64,000 nt of DNA from positions 434,001-498,000 of the forward strand of contig NZ_JBNCNS010000004.1 in NCBI RefSeq assembly GCF_049847105.1. The letters are read 5' to 3'. Within the stretch, counting starts at the first letter, position 1. The number at the start of each line of letters is the position of its first letter. A program made the translations under genes and the position numbers. A model generated the notes under the pieces. The model searched no databases, had not been told where the DNA came from, and saw nothing but the letters and a program-made list of their open reading frames with translations. Source of the stretch: Gordonia sp049847105 (GTDB lineage Bacteria > Actinomycetota > Actinomycetes > Mycobacteriales > Mycobacteriaceae). Of the stretch, positions 7,263-16,049 are shown one piece after another.

Positions 7263-8645
7263 TCATCCGCCTGGGAAGCCAGGAATGGTGAACGTCGGAA
7301 ATGTCGGCCGGTTTGCCGAGGGAGCACCGGGGTCGGTGGTCTCCGGGACCGTCGTCGTGGTGGGCTCCTCCGGAGTCGTTTCCTCGGTGGTCGTCTGCGT
7401 GGTCGTCGGCGGCCGCTCGCGCGTCGTCGTCTGGACCGGCGCCTCCTCCTGAGTGGTCTCCGGGGCCTCGGTGGTGGTCTCGGTGATCGTCGTCGTGGAC
7501 GACGGCGCAGGTGACTCCGGGGACGACGAATCCAGGTTCAGCAGCCAGTAGCCGAGTAGTGCGAGCGCGGCGATCAACAGCACGCCGGCGGCCCCGGCCA
7601 ATACCTTCTGACCGGTGGTCCAGCTGTTGTCGTCGGCCGGGGGCACCGGTCGGCTGGGCGGCCGGCTGGTGGTGCGCGCGGTCGCGGGCTGGGACGCAGC
7701 GGTGTCGGCCATCGACCTCGTCGTCGGTCGCATCGCGGCGGCGGCCGCAGCCCCGCCCAGGGCTCCCGCGGCGGCCGCACCGGCGATCGCGCCGGGATGT
7801 GGCGGTCGGTGACCGGCCCGGACCGCCGCGACCGCGGCCGCGAACTCGCCGCCGTTGGCGTACCGCTGGCGGGGATCCTTGGCCAGCGTGGTGTCGATCA
7901 GATCGCGGACGTTGCCGGGCACGCTCGTCGGCAGCGGCGGCGGCGTCTCACGGATGTGCTTCATCGCGACGGTGATCGCACCGTCGCCGAGGAACGGCCG
8001 GCGCCCGGTCAGCGCTTCGTACCCGACCACGCCGAGTGAGTAGACGTCCGACGCCGCGGTCGCCTCGTCGCCGGTCGCCTGCTCCGGGGAGATGTACTGG
8101 GCGGTGCCCATCACCATGCCGGTCTGGGTGACCGGTGCCGAGTCGACGGCCTTGGCGATACCGAAGTCGGTGATCTTGACCTGGCCGGTCGGCGTGATCA
8201 GGATGTTGCCCGGCTTCACGTCCCGATGCACCAGGCCCTGGCTGTGCGCGGCCTGCAGGGCACGCCCGGTCTGCTCGAGCATGTCGAGGGTGTTGGTCAG
8301 CGAGAGCCGGCCCATCCGGGAGATCACCGAGTTCAACGGCTCACCGTCGACGAGCTCCATGACGAGGTAGGCCAATGGATCGCCGCCGCCCCGGTCGGGT
8401 GTCTCGCCGTAGTCGAAGACGTTGGCGATGCCCGGGTCGTTGAGCTTCGCGGTGGTCTGCGCCTCCGTGCGGAATCGCGCCGTGAACTCGGGATCGTTCG
8501 AGTACTCGGCCTTGAGCACCTTGACCGCGACGCGCCGGTTCAGCCGGCTGTCGACGGCCTCCCACACCTGGCCCATGCCACCGGTCGCGATGAGACGCAT
8601 CAGCCGGTAACGATCGGCGATCGTGGTGCCACTTTGTAGCGTCAT
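7263..8645 (-). CDS. pknA: Serine/threonine protein kinase PknA
   Basis: This 460-residue kinase has a domain at about residues 12-270: ATGGMGQVW loop, VAVKVLK, HRDVKPGN, DFG, SPE, with TQTG in the activation loop. An Ala-rich linker, one transmembrane helix (about 340-362) and a Thr/Glu/Pro-rich extracellular tail without PASTA repeats follow, as in mycobacterial PknA. It regulates cell shape and division together with PknB. ATG 8645 overlaps the pbpA stop by one base (TGATG), so translation is probably coupled. A longer upstream frame lies inside pbpA and was discarded. Confidence 0.95.
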   Translation of the reverse strand: MTLQSGTTIADRYRLMRLIATGGMGQVWEAVDSRLNRRVAVKVLKAEYSNDPEFTARFRTEAQTTAKLNDPGIANVFDYGETPDRGGGDPLAYLVMELVDGEPLNSVISRMGRLSLTNTLDMLEQTGRALQAAHSQGLVHRDVKPGNILITPTGQVKITDFGIAKAVDSAPVTQTGMVMGTAQYISPEQATGDEATAASDVYSLGVVGYEALTGRRPFLGDGAITVAMKHIRETPPPLPTSVPGNVRDLIDTTLAKDPRQRYANGGEFAAAVAAVRAGHRPPHPGAIAGAAAAGALGGAAAAAAMRPTTRSMADTAASQPATARTTSRPPSRPVPPADDNSWTTGQKVLAGAAGVLLIAALALLGYWLLNLDSSSPESPAPSSTTTITETTTEAPETTQEEAPVQTTTRERPPTTTQTTTEETTPEEPTTTTVPETTDPGAPSANRPTFPTFTIPGFPGG

Positions 8646-10150
8646 CAGCTTGCACCTCCCACCAATGCATTGATCACTGCTCGTCCGATCGGTGCCGACA
8701 CCGCACCCCCTGTTGACGCGGGACCCGGGTCCCCGTTCTCGACCACCACCGCGACCGCGATCTGCGCATTCGAGGACGGCCCGAAGGCGATGTACCACGA
8801 GTACGGTGTCTCCGACTCGACGTCCGAGGTTGCCGAGTGCTCGGCCGTACCCGTCTTCGATGCGATCGAGACCGGGCCACCGGCCCCCTGTGTACTACGT
8901 TCCGACTCGATCATCAGTGAGGTCAGGGTTGCGGCCTGATCCGAACTGATCGGCTCGTTGATGGTCGTCGGTTGAGTTGTCTGCAGCGTCCGCAGATCGG
9001 CCGCCTGCAATTTGTCCACCAGGTAGGGCTGCATCCGCACGCCGCCGTTGGCGACGGTGGATGCCACCATCGCCATCTGCATCGGGGTCACCCGCACGTC
9101 GCGCTGCCCGATGGACGCCTGTCCGAGCGCGGCGAGGTCGGGGATGGCGCCGACAGTCGACCGGGACACCGGCAGCGGGGTGTCCGGCTGCTTCTCGTCG
9201 AGGCCGAAGCGCTGCGCCGTCTCACGGAACACAGTGATCGGATCCTTCATCTTGTTCGTCGTCAGATCGACGAAAGCCGTATTGCACGAGTACTTGAACG
9301 CCTGGAGCAGCGAGACAGTGCCGCCGGACGAGCCCGGGCAGGTCTCGCCGCCGTAGTTGGTCAGCGACGTGTTGGTGTCGGGCAGCACGATCGACGGCGC
9401 CGCGGTGAGTCGGACATCCGGGGTCTCGCCGTCGCGCAGCGCGGCCGCCGTGGTCACCACCTTGAACGTCGATCCGGGCGGATAGAGCTCGTTGACGGCA
9501 CGGTTGAGCATCGGGTTGTCGATGTCGCCGGGCTGGTTCCACGCTGCCCAGCTCTTCTCGCGCACGTCCTGGTCGTGGCTGGCCAGTTTGTTCGGGTCGT
9601 AACTCGGCGTCGACGCCATCGCGAGGATCTTGCCCGTGTTCGGCTGCAGTGCCACCACCGCGCCGCGGCAGCCGCCCTGACATCCGTTGCGCAAACCGTC
9701 GAAGGCCGCCCGCTGCAGCCGCGGGACGATGGTGCTCACCACATTTCCGCCGCGCGGATCCCGGCCCGAGAACATGTCCATGAACCGCTGACCGAAGAGT
9801 CGGTCGTCGTTGCCGTTGAGGATCGAGTTCTGGTACAGCTCCAGTCCGGTACTGCCGTACTGGAACGAGTAGTAGCCGGTGACCGGCGCGAAGGCGGTCG
9901 CGGTGTTCGGCGGGTAGGTGCGCAGGAACTTGAGCCGGCTGTCGGTGGGCACCGACACGGCGACCACGGAACCGCCGTCGGCAGTGATCGCGCCGCGCTG
10001 CCGGGCGTACTCGTCGAGCAGCACGCGGTTGTTGCGTGGGTCGGACCGCAGCTTGTCGGCCTTGAACACCTGTACGTAGGTGGCGTTGGCGAGGAGCGCG
10101 ATGACCATCACGATCACCGCCATCGACACCCGTTGGATCGGCTTGTTCAT
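8645..10150 (-). CDS. pbpA: Class B penicillin-binding protein PbpA
   Basis: This is a 501-residue transpeptidase with an N-terminal membrane anchor (residues 9-28). The catalytic triad motifs are complete: SxxK at S227-K230 (PPGSTFK), SxN at S288-N290 (YSCNT) and KTG at 432-434 (SKTGTAEH). It cross-links peptidoglycan in the periplasm. Two cysteines (NGCQGGC, about 156-161) in the linker could form a disulfide. Its ATG overlaps the rodA stop by four bases. The partner SEDS glycosyltransferase is the adjacent rodA product. Confidence 0.95.
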   Translation of the reverse strand: MNKPIQRVSMAVIVMVIALLANATYVQVFKADKLRSDPRNNRVLLDEYARQRGAITADGGSVVAVSVPTDSRLKFLRTYPPNTATAFAPVTGYYSFQYGSTGLELYQNSILNGNDDRLFGQRFMDMFSGRDPRGGNVVSTIVPRLQRAAFDGLRNGCQGGCRGAVVALQPNTGKILAMASTPSYDPNKLASHDQDVREKSWAAWNQPGDIDNPMLNRAVNELYPPGSTFKVVTTAAALRDGETPDVRLTAAPSIVLPDTNTSLTNYGGETCPGSSGGTVSLLQAFKYSCNTAFVDLTTNKMKDPITVFRETAQRFGLDEKQPDTPLPVSRSTVGAIPDLAALGQASIGQRDVRVTPMQMAMVASTVANGGVRMQPYLVDKLQAADLRTLQTTQPTTINEPISSDQAATLTSLMIESERSTQGAGGPVSIASKTGTAEHSATSDVESETPYSWYIAFGPSSNAQIAVAVVVENGDPGPASTGGAVSAPIGRAVINALVGGAS

Positions 10151-11577
10151 CGGCGCACCGCCTGGGTCGGCAGCGAGTCGATGCTCTTGGGCGGCGGTCG
10201 CTTACGCGTGGGATCGGGTTCGCGTGCCGCGTTCGAGATCCGGATGAGCAAGGCCACCAGGATGTAGTTGGCGAGCAGCGACGAACCTCCGTAGGACAGG
10301 AACGGTGTGGTCAGACCTGTCAGCGGGATCAGTTTGGTGACGCCGCCGACGACCACGAACACCTGCACGGCGATGGTGAACGAGAGGCCGGTGGCGAGCA
10401 GTTTGCCGAAACTGTCGCGAACCGCGATGCCGGTGCGGAGTCCGCGCAGGACAAAGATCAGATAGAGCATCAGGACCGCCGCGAGCCCGACCAACCCCAG
10501 TTCTTCGCCGATCGTGGCGATGATGAAGTCGGTGTTGGCGAACGGGACGATGTTCGGCCTGCCAGAACCCAGACCGGTGCCGAAGAGCCCGCCGGTGGCC
10601 AGGCCGAACAGACTCTGGCCGATCTGATAGCCGGAACCGTTGAAGTCGCTGAAGGGATCCCGCCAGATCTCCACGCGCACCTGCAGGTGGGCGAACAACT
10701 GATAGGCGAGCAGCGCGCCGATGACGAACAGGGTCACACCGAGGACCAGCCAACTCGCCCGCTCGGTCGCGACGTAGACCATCGTCAGCATCGTCGAGAA
10801 GATCAGCAGGGAGCTGCCCAGGTCGGACGAGTAGGCGAGCACCGCGATCGAGACGAACCACGCCGCCAGCAGCGGACCGAGGTCGCGGGCGCGGGGGAAG
10901 TCCATGCCCAGGAAGTGTTTTCCCGCGGTGGTGAACAGATCCCGCTTCGAGACGAGGAACGCCGCGGTGAAGATGATGATGAGGATCTTGGCGAACTCGC
11001 TGGGCTGGATCGAGAAGAACGGCAGGATGATCCAGTTCTTCGATCCGTTGATCTCCGACATCGACGACGGCAGCAGGGCCGGGATGATCAGGAGGACAAG
11101 GCCTCCCAGGCCCAGTGTGTACGAATACCGTGACAGCGTACGGTGATCGCGGACCAGGATGAGGATCGCCGCGAACGCGATGATGCCCAGGGCCGCCCAG
11201 ACGAGTTGCTGATCGGCGTTGTGGGTGACCTCGGTGGGGTTGACCGTCTCGCCGTTGCGGCCGGTACCCAGGTCCAGCCGGTGGATGAGCACCAACCCGA
11301 GGCCGTTGAGCACTGCGACCACCGGCAGCAGCAACGGGTCGGCGTGTGGTGCGTACCGCCGGACCACCAGGTGCGCAGCACCGAACAGCACGATGTAGGC
11401 GATCACGTACTTCGCCAGATCCCAAGTGAGACTCTGTCCTTGGGCCGCCTGCACGATGAGCAGCGCCACCGTCACCAGGCCGATGGCGAATCCGAGCAGC
11501 ACCAACTCCGCGGTGCGGCCGGTCTGTTCGGGCGGCTGGCGCGGCGGTGCGTGGACGGGAGTGGCGGGTTGGCTCAT
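10147..11577 (-). CDS. rodA: SEDS-family peptidoglycan glycosyltransferase RodA/FtsW type
   Basis: This 476-residue integral membrane protein has about ten to twelve helices. SEDS hallmarks include INGSKNWI, IQPSEFAKI, SSDLGSSLL, GTGLGSGRPN, FANTDFIIATIGEELGL and TTPFLSYGGSSLLANY. It polymerises lipid II with PbpA. ATG 11577 overlaps the pstP stop by one base, so the longer frame running up through pstP is not the gene. The C-terminus is basic and proline-rich (TRKRPPPK). Confidence 0.95.
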   Translation of the reverse strand: MSQPATPVHAPPRQPPEQTGRTAELVLLGFAIGLVTVALLIVQAAQGQSLTWDLAKYVIAYIVLFGAAHLVVRRYAPHADPLLLPVVAVLNGLGLVLIHRLDLGTGRNGETVNPTEVTHNADQQLVWAALGIIAFAAILILVRDHRTLSRYSYTLGLGGLVLLIIPALLPSSMSEINGSKNWIILPFFSIQPSEFAKILIIIFTAAFLVSKRDLFTTAGKHFLGMDFPRARDLGPLLAAWFVSIAVLAYSSDLGSSLLIFSTMLTMVYVATERASWLVLGVTLFVIGALLAYQLFAHLQVRVEIWRDPFSDFNGSGYQIGQSLFGLATGGLFGTGLGSGRPNIVPFANTDFIIATIGEELGLVGLAAVLMLYLIFVLRGLRTGIAVRDSFGKLLATGLSFTIAVQVFVVVGGVTKLIPLTGLTTPFLSYGGSSLLANYILVALLIRISNAAREPDPTRKRPPPKSIDSLPTQAVRR

Positions 11578-13028
11578 CAATGACCTCGGCAGATCTTGTT
11601 GCCGTCGCTGTCGTACTGCGGCGGTGCCTGCGGCGAGGTCTCGGTGGTCGGTGGGGCAGGTGCCGTCGTGCGTGGTGCCGACGGTGCCGGAGATGGGGCA
11701 GGCGGTGCTCCCGGCGCGGGCGCGGGCGCGGGAGCGGGCGCCGGCGTCGGCGCGGGACACAGCGGCAGGAAGTTCAGATGCCGTACCCGCTCTTCGGCTT
11801 CGGCGAGTGGCATGTTCCGGATGGACTTGCCGACGACCGCGTTGCGGTCGAGTTCGGCGAGGTCGGCGACCTGCAGCGGGGTGCAGGTGTCCGATGCGCC
11901 GTCGTCGACGAACTCGATCTCGGGGTCGGTCTGGTCGAGCCCGGTCACGCAGGCACTCTGGGATGCCGAACTGAGGTCGAGGAACAACACCTTGTCGGGT
12001 GAGCCCTGGAAGACCACGACGTCGCCGTCGACGGCACCGACGTAGTAGTTGTTGCGCACCATCGCCCGGGTGACGAAGAACCCGGCGACGATCAGCGCGA
12101 TCACCGCGACCGCCGTGCCGGCGACCAGCCAACGGTGACGCCGATTGCGTGGTGGCGGTTCGTCGTCGGCCATGATGGTGGGCCGCTGCGGTTCGGCCGG
12201 TGGTGGTCGCAGCGCCGCGGCACGACCGGCGGCTGTCGCCGGGTTGGGTGTGTAGCCCTCGTCGTCGACCCCCGCGGCACCGCCGACGATGGGCCGCGAA
12301 TCCCCGTACTCGGTGTCGACGACATCCGCGACGATGACCGTCACGTTGTCGGGACCGCCTCCGCGTAGGGCGAGTTCGATGAGCCGGTCGGCACATTCCT
12401 TGTGGTCGACGATCGAGCCGAGCGTGTCGGAGAGCGTCTCTTCGCTGACCACATCCGACAATCCGTCGCTGCACAGCAGGTAGCGGTCTCCTGCGCGCGC
12501 CTCGCGGATCGTCAGCGTCGGCTCCACCTCCTGACCGGTCAGCGCCCGCATGATCAGCGAACGCTGCGGGTGCGAGTGGGCCTGTTCGGGCGTGATGCGT
12601 CCCTCTTCGACGAGGGTCTGCACGAAGGTGTCGTCGCGGGTGATCTGGGTCAGCTGGCCGTCCCGGTACAGGTAGCCGCGGGAGTCGCCGATGTGGCACA
12701 GGCCGATGCGGTTGCCCGCGAACAGGATCGCCGTGAGTGTGGTGCCCATGCCCTCGAGTTCGGGGGAGTGGTCCACCTGGTCGGCGATCGCCGCGTTACC
12801 GGTGTGGGTGGCACGGTCGAGCTGGGCCAGCAGGTCGCCGCCCGGCTCGTCGTCGTCGAGGTTGCGCAGCGCCTGGATGACCAACTGGCTGGCGACCTCG
12901 CCGGCGGCGTGACCGCCCATACCGTCGGCGAGCGCGAGCAATCGGGCGCCCGCATACACGGAATCCTCGTTGTTCGAGCGGACCAGCCCACGGTCGCTTC
13001 GCGCGATATAGCGCAACACCAGTGTCAC
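11577..13028 (-). CDS. pstP: PP2C-family Ser/Thr phosphatase PstP
   Basis: This is a 483-residue protein. The metal-dependent phosphatase domain (about 5-235) shows ADGMGGHAAGE, HIGDSRGYL, CSDGLSD and GPDNVTVIV, carrying the metal-binding aspartates. One transmembrane helix (about 302-322) and an extracellular region ending in a PAPAPAP-rich stretch follow. It reverses PknA and PknB phosphorylation. The start is GTG 13028, overlapping the fhaB stop by four bases (GTGA). The extracellular proline tail is longer than I would expect for the core family. Confidence 0.95.
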   Translation of the reverse strand: MTLVLRYIARSDRGLVRSNNEDSVYAGARLLALADGMGGHAAGEVASQLVIQALRNLDDDEPGGDLLAQLDRATHTGNAAIADQVDHSPELEGMGTTLTAILFAGNRIGLCHIGDSRGYLYRDGQLTQITRDDTFVQTLVEEGRITPEQAHSHPQRSLIMRALTGQEVEPTLTIREARAGDRYLLCSDGLSDVVSEETLSDTLGSIVDHKECADRLIELALRGGGPDNVTVIVADVVDTEYGDSRPIVGGAAGVDDEGYTPNPATAAGRAAALRPPPAEPQRPTIMADDEPPPRNRRHRWLVAGTAVAVIALIVAGFFVTRAMVRNNYYVGAVDGDVVVFQGSPDKVLFLDLSSASQSACVTGLDQTDPEIEFVDDGASDTCTPLQVADLAELDRNAVVGKSIRNMPLAEAEERVRHLNFLPLCPAPTPAPAPAPAPAPGAPPAPSPAPSAPRTTAPAPPTTETSPQAPPQYDSDGNKICRGH

Positions 13029-13489
13029 GGGCGCAGCTCGATCACGGTCTTGCCGATGCGAATCGGGGTGCTGAGGGGGACTTTGACGGCGGTCGTCACC
13101 TTGGACCGGTCGAGGTAGGTGCCGTTGGTCGACCCGAGGTCTTCGACGTACCAGTCGTCACCGCGCCGCGACAGCCGGGCATGCCGCTCGGACGCATAGT
13201 CATCCGTCAGCACCAGCGTCGAGTCGTCGGCACGGCCGAGCAGCACCGGCTGGGTGCCGAGAGTGATGCGGGTGTTGGCCAGCGCACCATGCGTGACGAC
13301 GAGGTAGCGCGCCGAGCCACGGGCGGCCCGAGCCGACCTGTCGCCCTTGTCGCCCCGCGTGTAGCGCGTCAGCCGACTCCCCCCGGCGGTTGCGATGTCG
13401 GCCCGGAGCGTGCGGATGACGGCGTAGACGAACAACCAGAGCAGCAGCAAGAACCCGAATCGGGTCAGCTGCAGCACCAAGCCCTGCAT
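13025..13489 (-). CDS. fhaB: FHA-domain protein FhaB/FipA
   Basis: This 154-residue protein has an N-terminal transmembrane helix (LVLQLTRFGFLLLLWLFVYAVIRTL) and a C-terminal FHA domain (about 82-150). The phosphothreonine-binding motifs are LLGRADDS, SERHARL and GSTNGTYLD. In mycobacteria FipA is phosphorylated by PknA and links FtsZ to FtsQ. It heads the tightly overlapped block fhaB-pstP-rodA-pbpA-pknA-pknB. Confidence 0.94.
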   Translation of the reverse strand: MQGLVLQLTRFGFLLLLWLFVYAVIRTLRADIATAGGSRLTRYTRGDKGDRSARAARGSARYLVVTHGALANTRITLGTQPVLLGRADDSTLVLTDDYASERHARLSRRGDDWYVEDLGSTNGTYLDRSKVTTAVKVPLSTPIRIGKTVIELRP

Positions 13490-13676
13490 TTACGTGTTCA
13501 CCTCCAGCGCCGTCGCCTTTCGCGGCCCGCTCGTTCCACCCCGGGCGCCTAGTCGTTGAAACGGACCCGACTGCATCTTATGGGCAGACGCTGATTTCGC
13601 CGACATTGAGATGTGACAGTTCAGTATCAACGCCTGGTTCCTGAGGAGCGAGGCGCCGGCCGAGCATCGCGAAGGA

Positions 13677-13696
13677 CGGTCTCTCGTAGGAGACCG
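13677..13696. other. Perfect inverted repeat in fhaB-fhaA gap
   Basis: CGGTCTC (13677-13683) and GAGACCG (13690-13696) form a 7-bp stem with a 6-base loop, 17 bases after the fhaA stop. There is no T-run, so its role as a terminator is uncertain. The 223-base gap also carries TGACCGGGGAC next to the fhaA stop, shared with the 3' end of pknB. Confidence 0.5.
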
Positions 13697-13712
13697 GGTG
13701 GATGACCGGGGA

Positions 13713-14909
13713 CTACTGGAACCGGACGGTGATGTCGGAATGCCCGACGCGGATACGGTCGCCGTCGGCGAGTTCCCAGCTGCTGACCTGGAGGTCGTTG
13801 ACCGTGGTGCCGTTGGTCGAGTTCAGATCGGTCAGCATCGCGGTGGAGCCGTCCCAGCGAATCTCCACGTGCCGGCGCGACACGCCGGTGTCCGGCAGAC
13901 GGAACTGTGCGTCCTGGCCGCGGCCGATGATGTTCGATCCGTCACGCAGCTGGAAGGTGCGGTTGCTGCCGTCTTCGAGCAGCAGCGTGATCGCGGCCGG
14001 TGCGTAGCCACCCGGCTGGGCGTAACCCTGGTCGTAGCCGCCCTGCTGGTAGCCGTACTGCGGCTGCTGGGCATAGCCCTGCTGGTAGTCGTAACCGGGC
14101 TGCTGTCCGTATGCGGGGTCGTAGCCGCCCTGCTGGTAGCCCTGGTCGTAGCCGGGCTGTTGTGCATAGTTCTGGTCGTAGCCACCCTGCTGGTAGCCCT
14201 GGTCGTAGCCGGGCTGTTGTGCATAGTTCTGGTCGTAGCCACCTTGCTGGTAGCCCTGGTCGTATCCCTGCTGGCCGTACCCGGGCTGTCCATATCCCTG
14301 CTGCGCGTAGGCCTGGTCGTAGCCGGGCTGCTGGGCGTAACCCTGTTCGTAACCACCCTGCGGGTAGTCGTAGCCACCTTGCTGGCCACCCTGGTCGTAC
14401 GCCGGGTCGGTGCCCCTGCGCTGGTCGTATCCGGGGTTGTTGGTCATTTGTGGGGCTCCTACTTCTCGGTGTGCACGTTGTGGGTGCTGCTGTGCTGGTG
14501 GTCGTTGCGGACCCGACGCGACAGGCCGCAGACGCACATCCGGGTTCACCGCACCGCGGGCGCGGAATATACCCGTATGCAACGACGGCGACTGGTCGAA
14601 CTCTACGACCACCCGGCCGTAGGTCTGCCAGCCATTGTCGGAGATGAAGTTCTCGAGATGCTTGGAGAACGTCTTGCGATTCAGTTCGTACTCGGCCGCG
14701 ATCTGCTCGTAGTCGGTGGGACTGAACAACAACGTATAGCTGTTGGGAGCGAGGACTGCACCGTCGCCGAGATCCTCGAGGGATTCCTCGGCCTCTCGCT
14801 GCAGCCCGTTCTCGATCTCCTGGGGGGCGACCTGGCCCCCGAAGACCCGTGCGAAGCCGTCGTCGACGGCGCCTTCGAGCTTGCGCTCAATGCGCTGCAG
14901 AATGCCCAC
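13713..14909 (-). CDS. fhaA: FHA-domain protein FhaA with DUF3662 and Tyr/Gln/Gly repeats
   Basis: This is a 398-residue protein. The N-terminal DUF3662 domain (about 1-125) begins ILQRIERKLE. A central region of about 150 residues is built of GYDQGYQQGGYDQ-like units. The C-terminal FHA domain (about 318-398) has NIIGRGQDAQFRLPDTGVSRRHVEI and LNSTNGTTVN. In mycobacteria FhaA binds phosphorylated MviN/CwlM pathway proteins and controls peptidoglycan precursor flow. The start is GTG 14909. The repeats at 14000-14400 are near-identical at the DNA level (period about 66 bp) and should vary in copy number between strains. Confidence 0.94.
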   Translation of the reverse strand: MGILQRIERKLEGAVDDGFARVFGGQVAPQEIENGLQREAEESLEDLGDGAVLAPNSYTLLFSPTDYEQIAAEYELNRKTFSKHLENFISDNGWQTYGRVVVEFDQSPSLHTGIFRARGAVNPDVRLRPVASGPQRPPAQQHPQRAHREVGAPQMTNNPGYDQRRGTDPAYDQGGQQGGYDYPQGGYEQGYAQQPGYDQAYAQQGYGQPGYGQQGYDQGYQQGGYDQNYAQQPGYDQGYQQGGYDQNYAQQPGYDQGYQQGGYDPAYGQQPGYDYQQGYAQQPQYGYQQGGYDQGYAQPGGYAPAAITLLLEDGSNRTFQLRDGSNIIGRGQDAQFRLPDTGVSRRHVEIRWDGSTAMLTDLNSTNGTTVNDLQVSSWELADGDRIRVGHSDITVRFQ

Positions 14910-15298
14910 CGGCGACCTCCCTTCGCGGCTCGGTTCCAGACGGCCATGGCGTGTCGCCGTGCGTATGGCCTTGATAGATGATACCGATTGTGCCCATTAT
15001 GACGGGGTTCCCGTCAATGCAGCACCGCGCGCAACATCAGCACCACCGACGTCGTGCCCATCACCCTACGCGCTGAACGGGATGTGACCAGCGCAGATAC
15101 ACGTATTTCTGATCACGAATCGGGACATTCAGCTCGGCAAACGCGAGTCCATTCGGCCCACGCGGGCCGCCGACAACCCGCGTTCACCCGCCAGACCCGC
15201 GGGACAGGCCGCCCGGACGGGTGAGCAGGGGCCCCCAACCGGTTTTACTTCCGCCCACCGGCCTTGCTATCGTCTTCCAGTCTCACGCAGACGGCCAC
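14910..15298. other. Intergenic region upstream of fhaA and tRNA-Leu
   Basis: No gene is visible in these 389 bases. A perfect inverted repeat GACGGG-GTT-CCCGTC lies at 15001-15015. The fhaA promoter must lie here, but no clear -35/-10 pair could be assigned. TATCGT near 15268 may be the tRNA -10 box (weak). Confidence 0.4.
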
Positions 15299-15384
15299 GG
15301 GCGAGTGGCGGAATGGCAGACGCGCTGGCTTCAGGTGCCAGTGTCCTTCGGGACGTGGGGGTTCAAGTCCCCCTTCGCCCACCA
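15299..15384 (+). tRNA. tRNA-Leu (CAG anticodon)
   Basis: The acceptor strand GGGCGAG (15299-15305) pairs with TTCGCCC (15374-15380), with one G-T pair. The anticodon stem CTGGC/GCCAG encloses the loop TTCAGGT, anticodon CAG. A long variable arm (TCC-TTCG-GGA) marks a class II tRNA, and the T arm GGGGGTTCAAGTCCCCC is intact. CCA is encoded at 15382-15384. A tRNA-Leu next to fhaA is also found in mycobacteria. Confidence 0.96.
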
Positions 15385-15413
15385 CGAGCGGTTCAACTCG
15401 GTCGGACATCAAG

Positions 15414-15451
15414 GGTCAGGTTGCAGAAATGCGGCCTGGCCTTTTGTTTTT
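15414..15451 (+). terminator. Rho-independent terminator after tRNA-Leu
   Basis: GGTCAGG (15414-15420) pairs with CCTGGCC (15435-15441) with one G-T pair. TTTTGTTTTT (15442-15451) follows, a T-run that stands out in this GC-rich DNA. Confidence 0.8.
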
Positions 15452-15476
15452 CTCCGATTTGTCCTTCGATCCGCGA

Positions 15477-16049
15477 TCAACCGGTGGGCCATCGGGTGAA
15501 CTCGGGCGCCCCGTCAGTGACGGACGGATCGATCTTGTCGGCCGGATACCTGCCGGTCAGGGCGTTCACCAGAAATGAGGCGAGTCCGTCGCGGTCATAC
15601 AGCCACACATCTGCGAGGTCGGTGTAGGCGACGGGCCACCGGTCGGGATCATCACCGATCTTGTGCCAGTAGCCGTAGCCGCCGGCCGAGCCGCCACCCC
15701 ACGGGGCAAAGGGCGGCGGATCTTGCCGCAGATCGACGGGGTGGCGTGAACCGTCGGGCTCCAGCCACCCTTCGCCGATCTCGTCCACGAACTCCTGCCA
15801 GCCGGGATCGGCGATGATGTCCATCGAGGTCTGGTACTCGTCGACGATGTCCTGACCTTCCGGCCCGCCGGGAGCGAAGACGTAGAACTCGCCGCAGAAT
15901 TGGCCGACGCCGTACTCGGTGACGATCTGTCGGTAGTCGGCCGGTGCCTCGAATCCTGTTGTCTGCCGGAAGTCTTCCCAATCGACCTGGGATTGTCCGC
16001 CGTCGGCGGGCGGCGGAACCAGCGCGAGTAGGTCTCGACAACCGCTCAT
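15477..16049 (-). CDS. SUKH/SMI1-KNR4-type protein
   Basis: This 190-residue protein has the SUKH pattern: DWEDFRQTTGFEAPADYRQIVTEYGVGQFCGEFYVFAPG near residues 25-65, a later WG-x-GYGYWHKIG and CDRDG-like strands (VWLYDRDGLASFLVNALTGRY). SUKH proteins often act as immunity proteins for secreted nuclease toxins, but many are stand-alone. ATG 16049 overlaps the stop of the multicopper oxidase gene by four bases, so the two are co-translated. No toxin gene is adjacent, which weakens an immunity role. Confidence 0.8.
   Translation of the reverse strand: MSGCRDLLALVPPPADGGQSQVDWEDFRQTTGFEAPADYRQIVTEYGVGQFCGEFYVFAPGGPEGQDIVDEYQTSMDIIADPGWQEFVDEIGEGWLEPDGSRHPVDLRQDPPPFAPWGGGSAGGYGYWHKIGDDPDRWPVAYTDLADVWLYDRDGLASFLVNALTGRYPADKIDPSVTDGAPEFTRWPTG

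Noticed and set aside
10147..12699. 850-residue frame extending rodA upstream
   Set aside because: The extra part is Arg-rich antisense-like sequence covering pstP; RodA starts at 11577 with a stop-start overlap.
14000..14400. Repeat array inside fhaA as a separate element
   Set aside because: The repeats encode the in-frame Tyr/Gln/Gly-rich linker of FhaA, which is also repetitive in mycobacterial FhaA.
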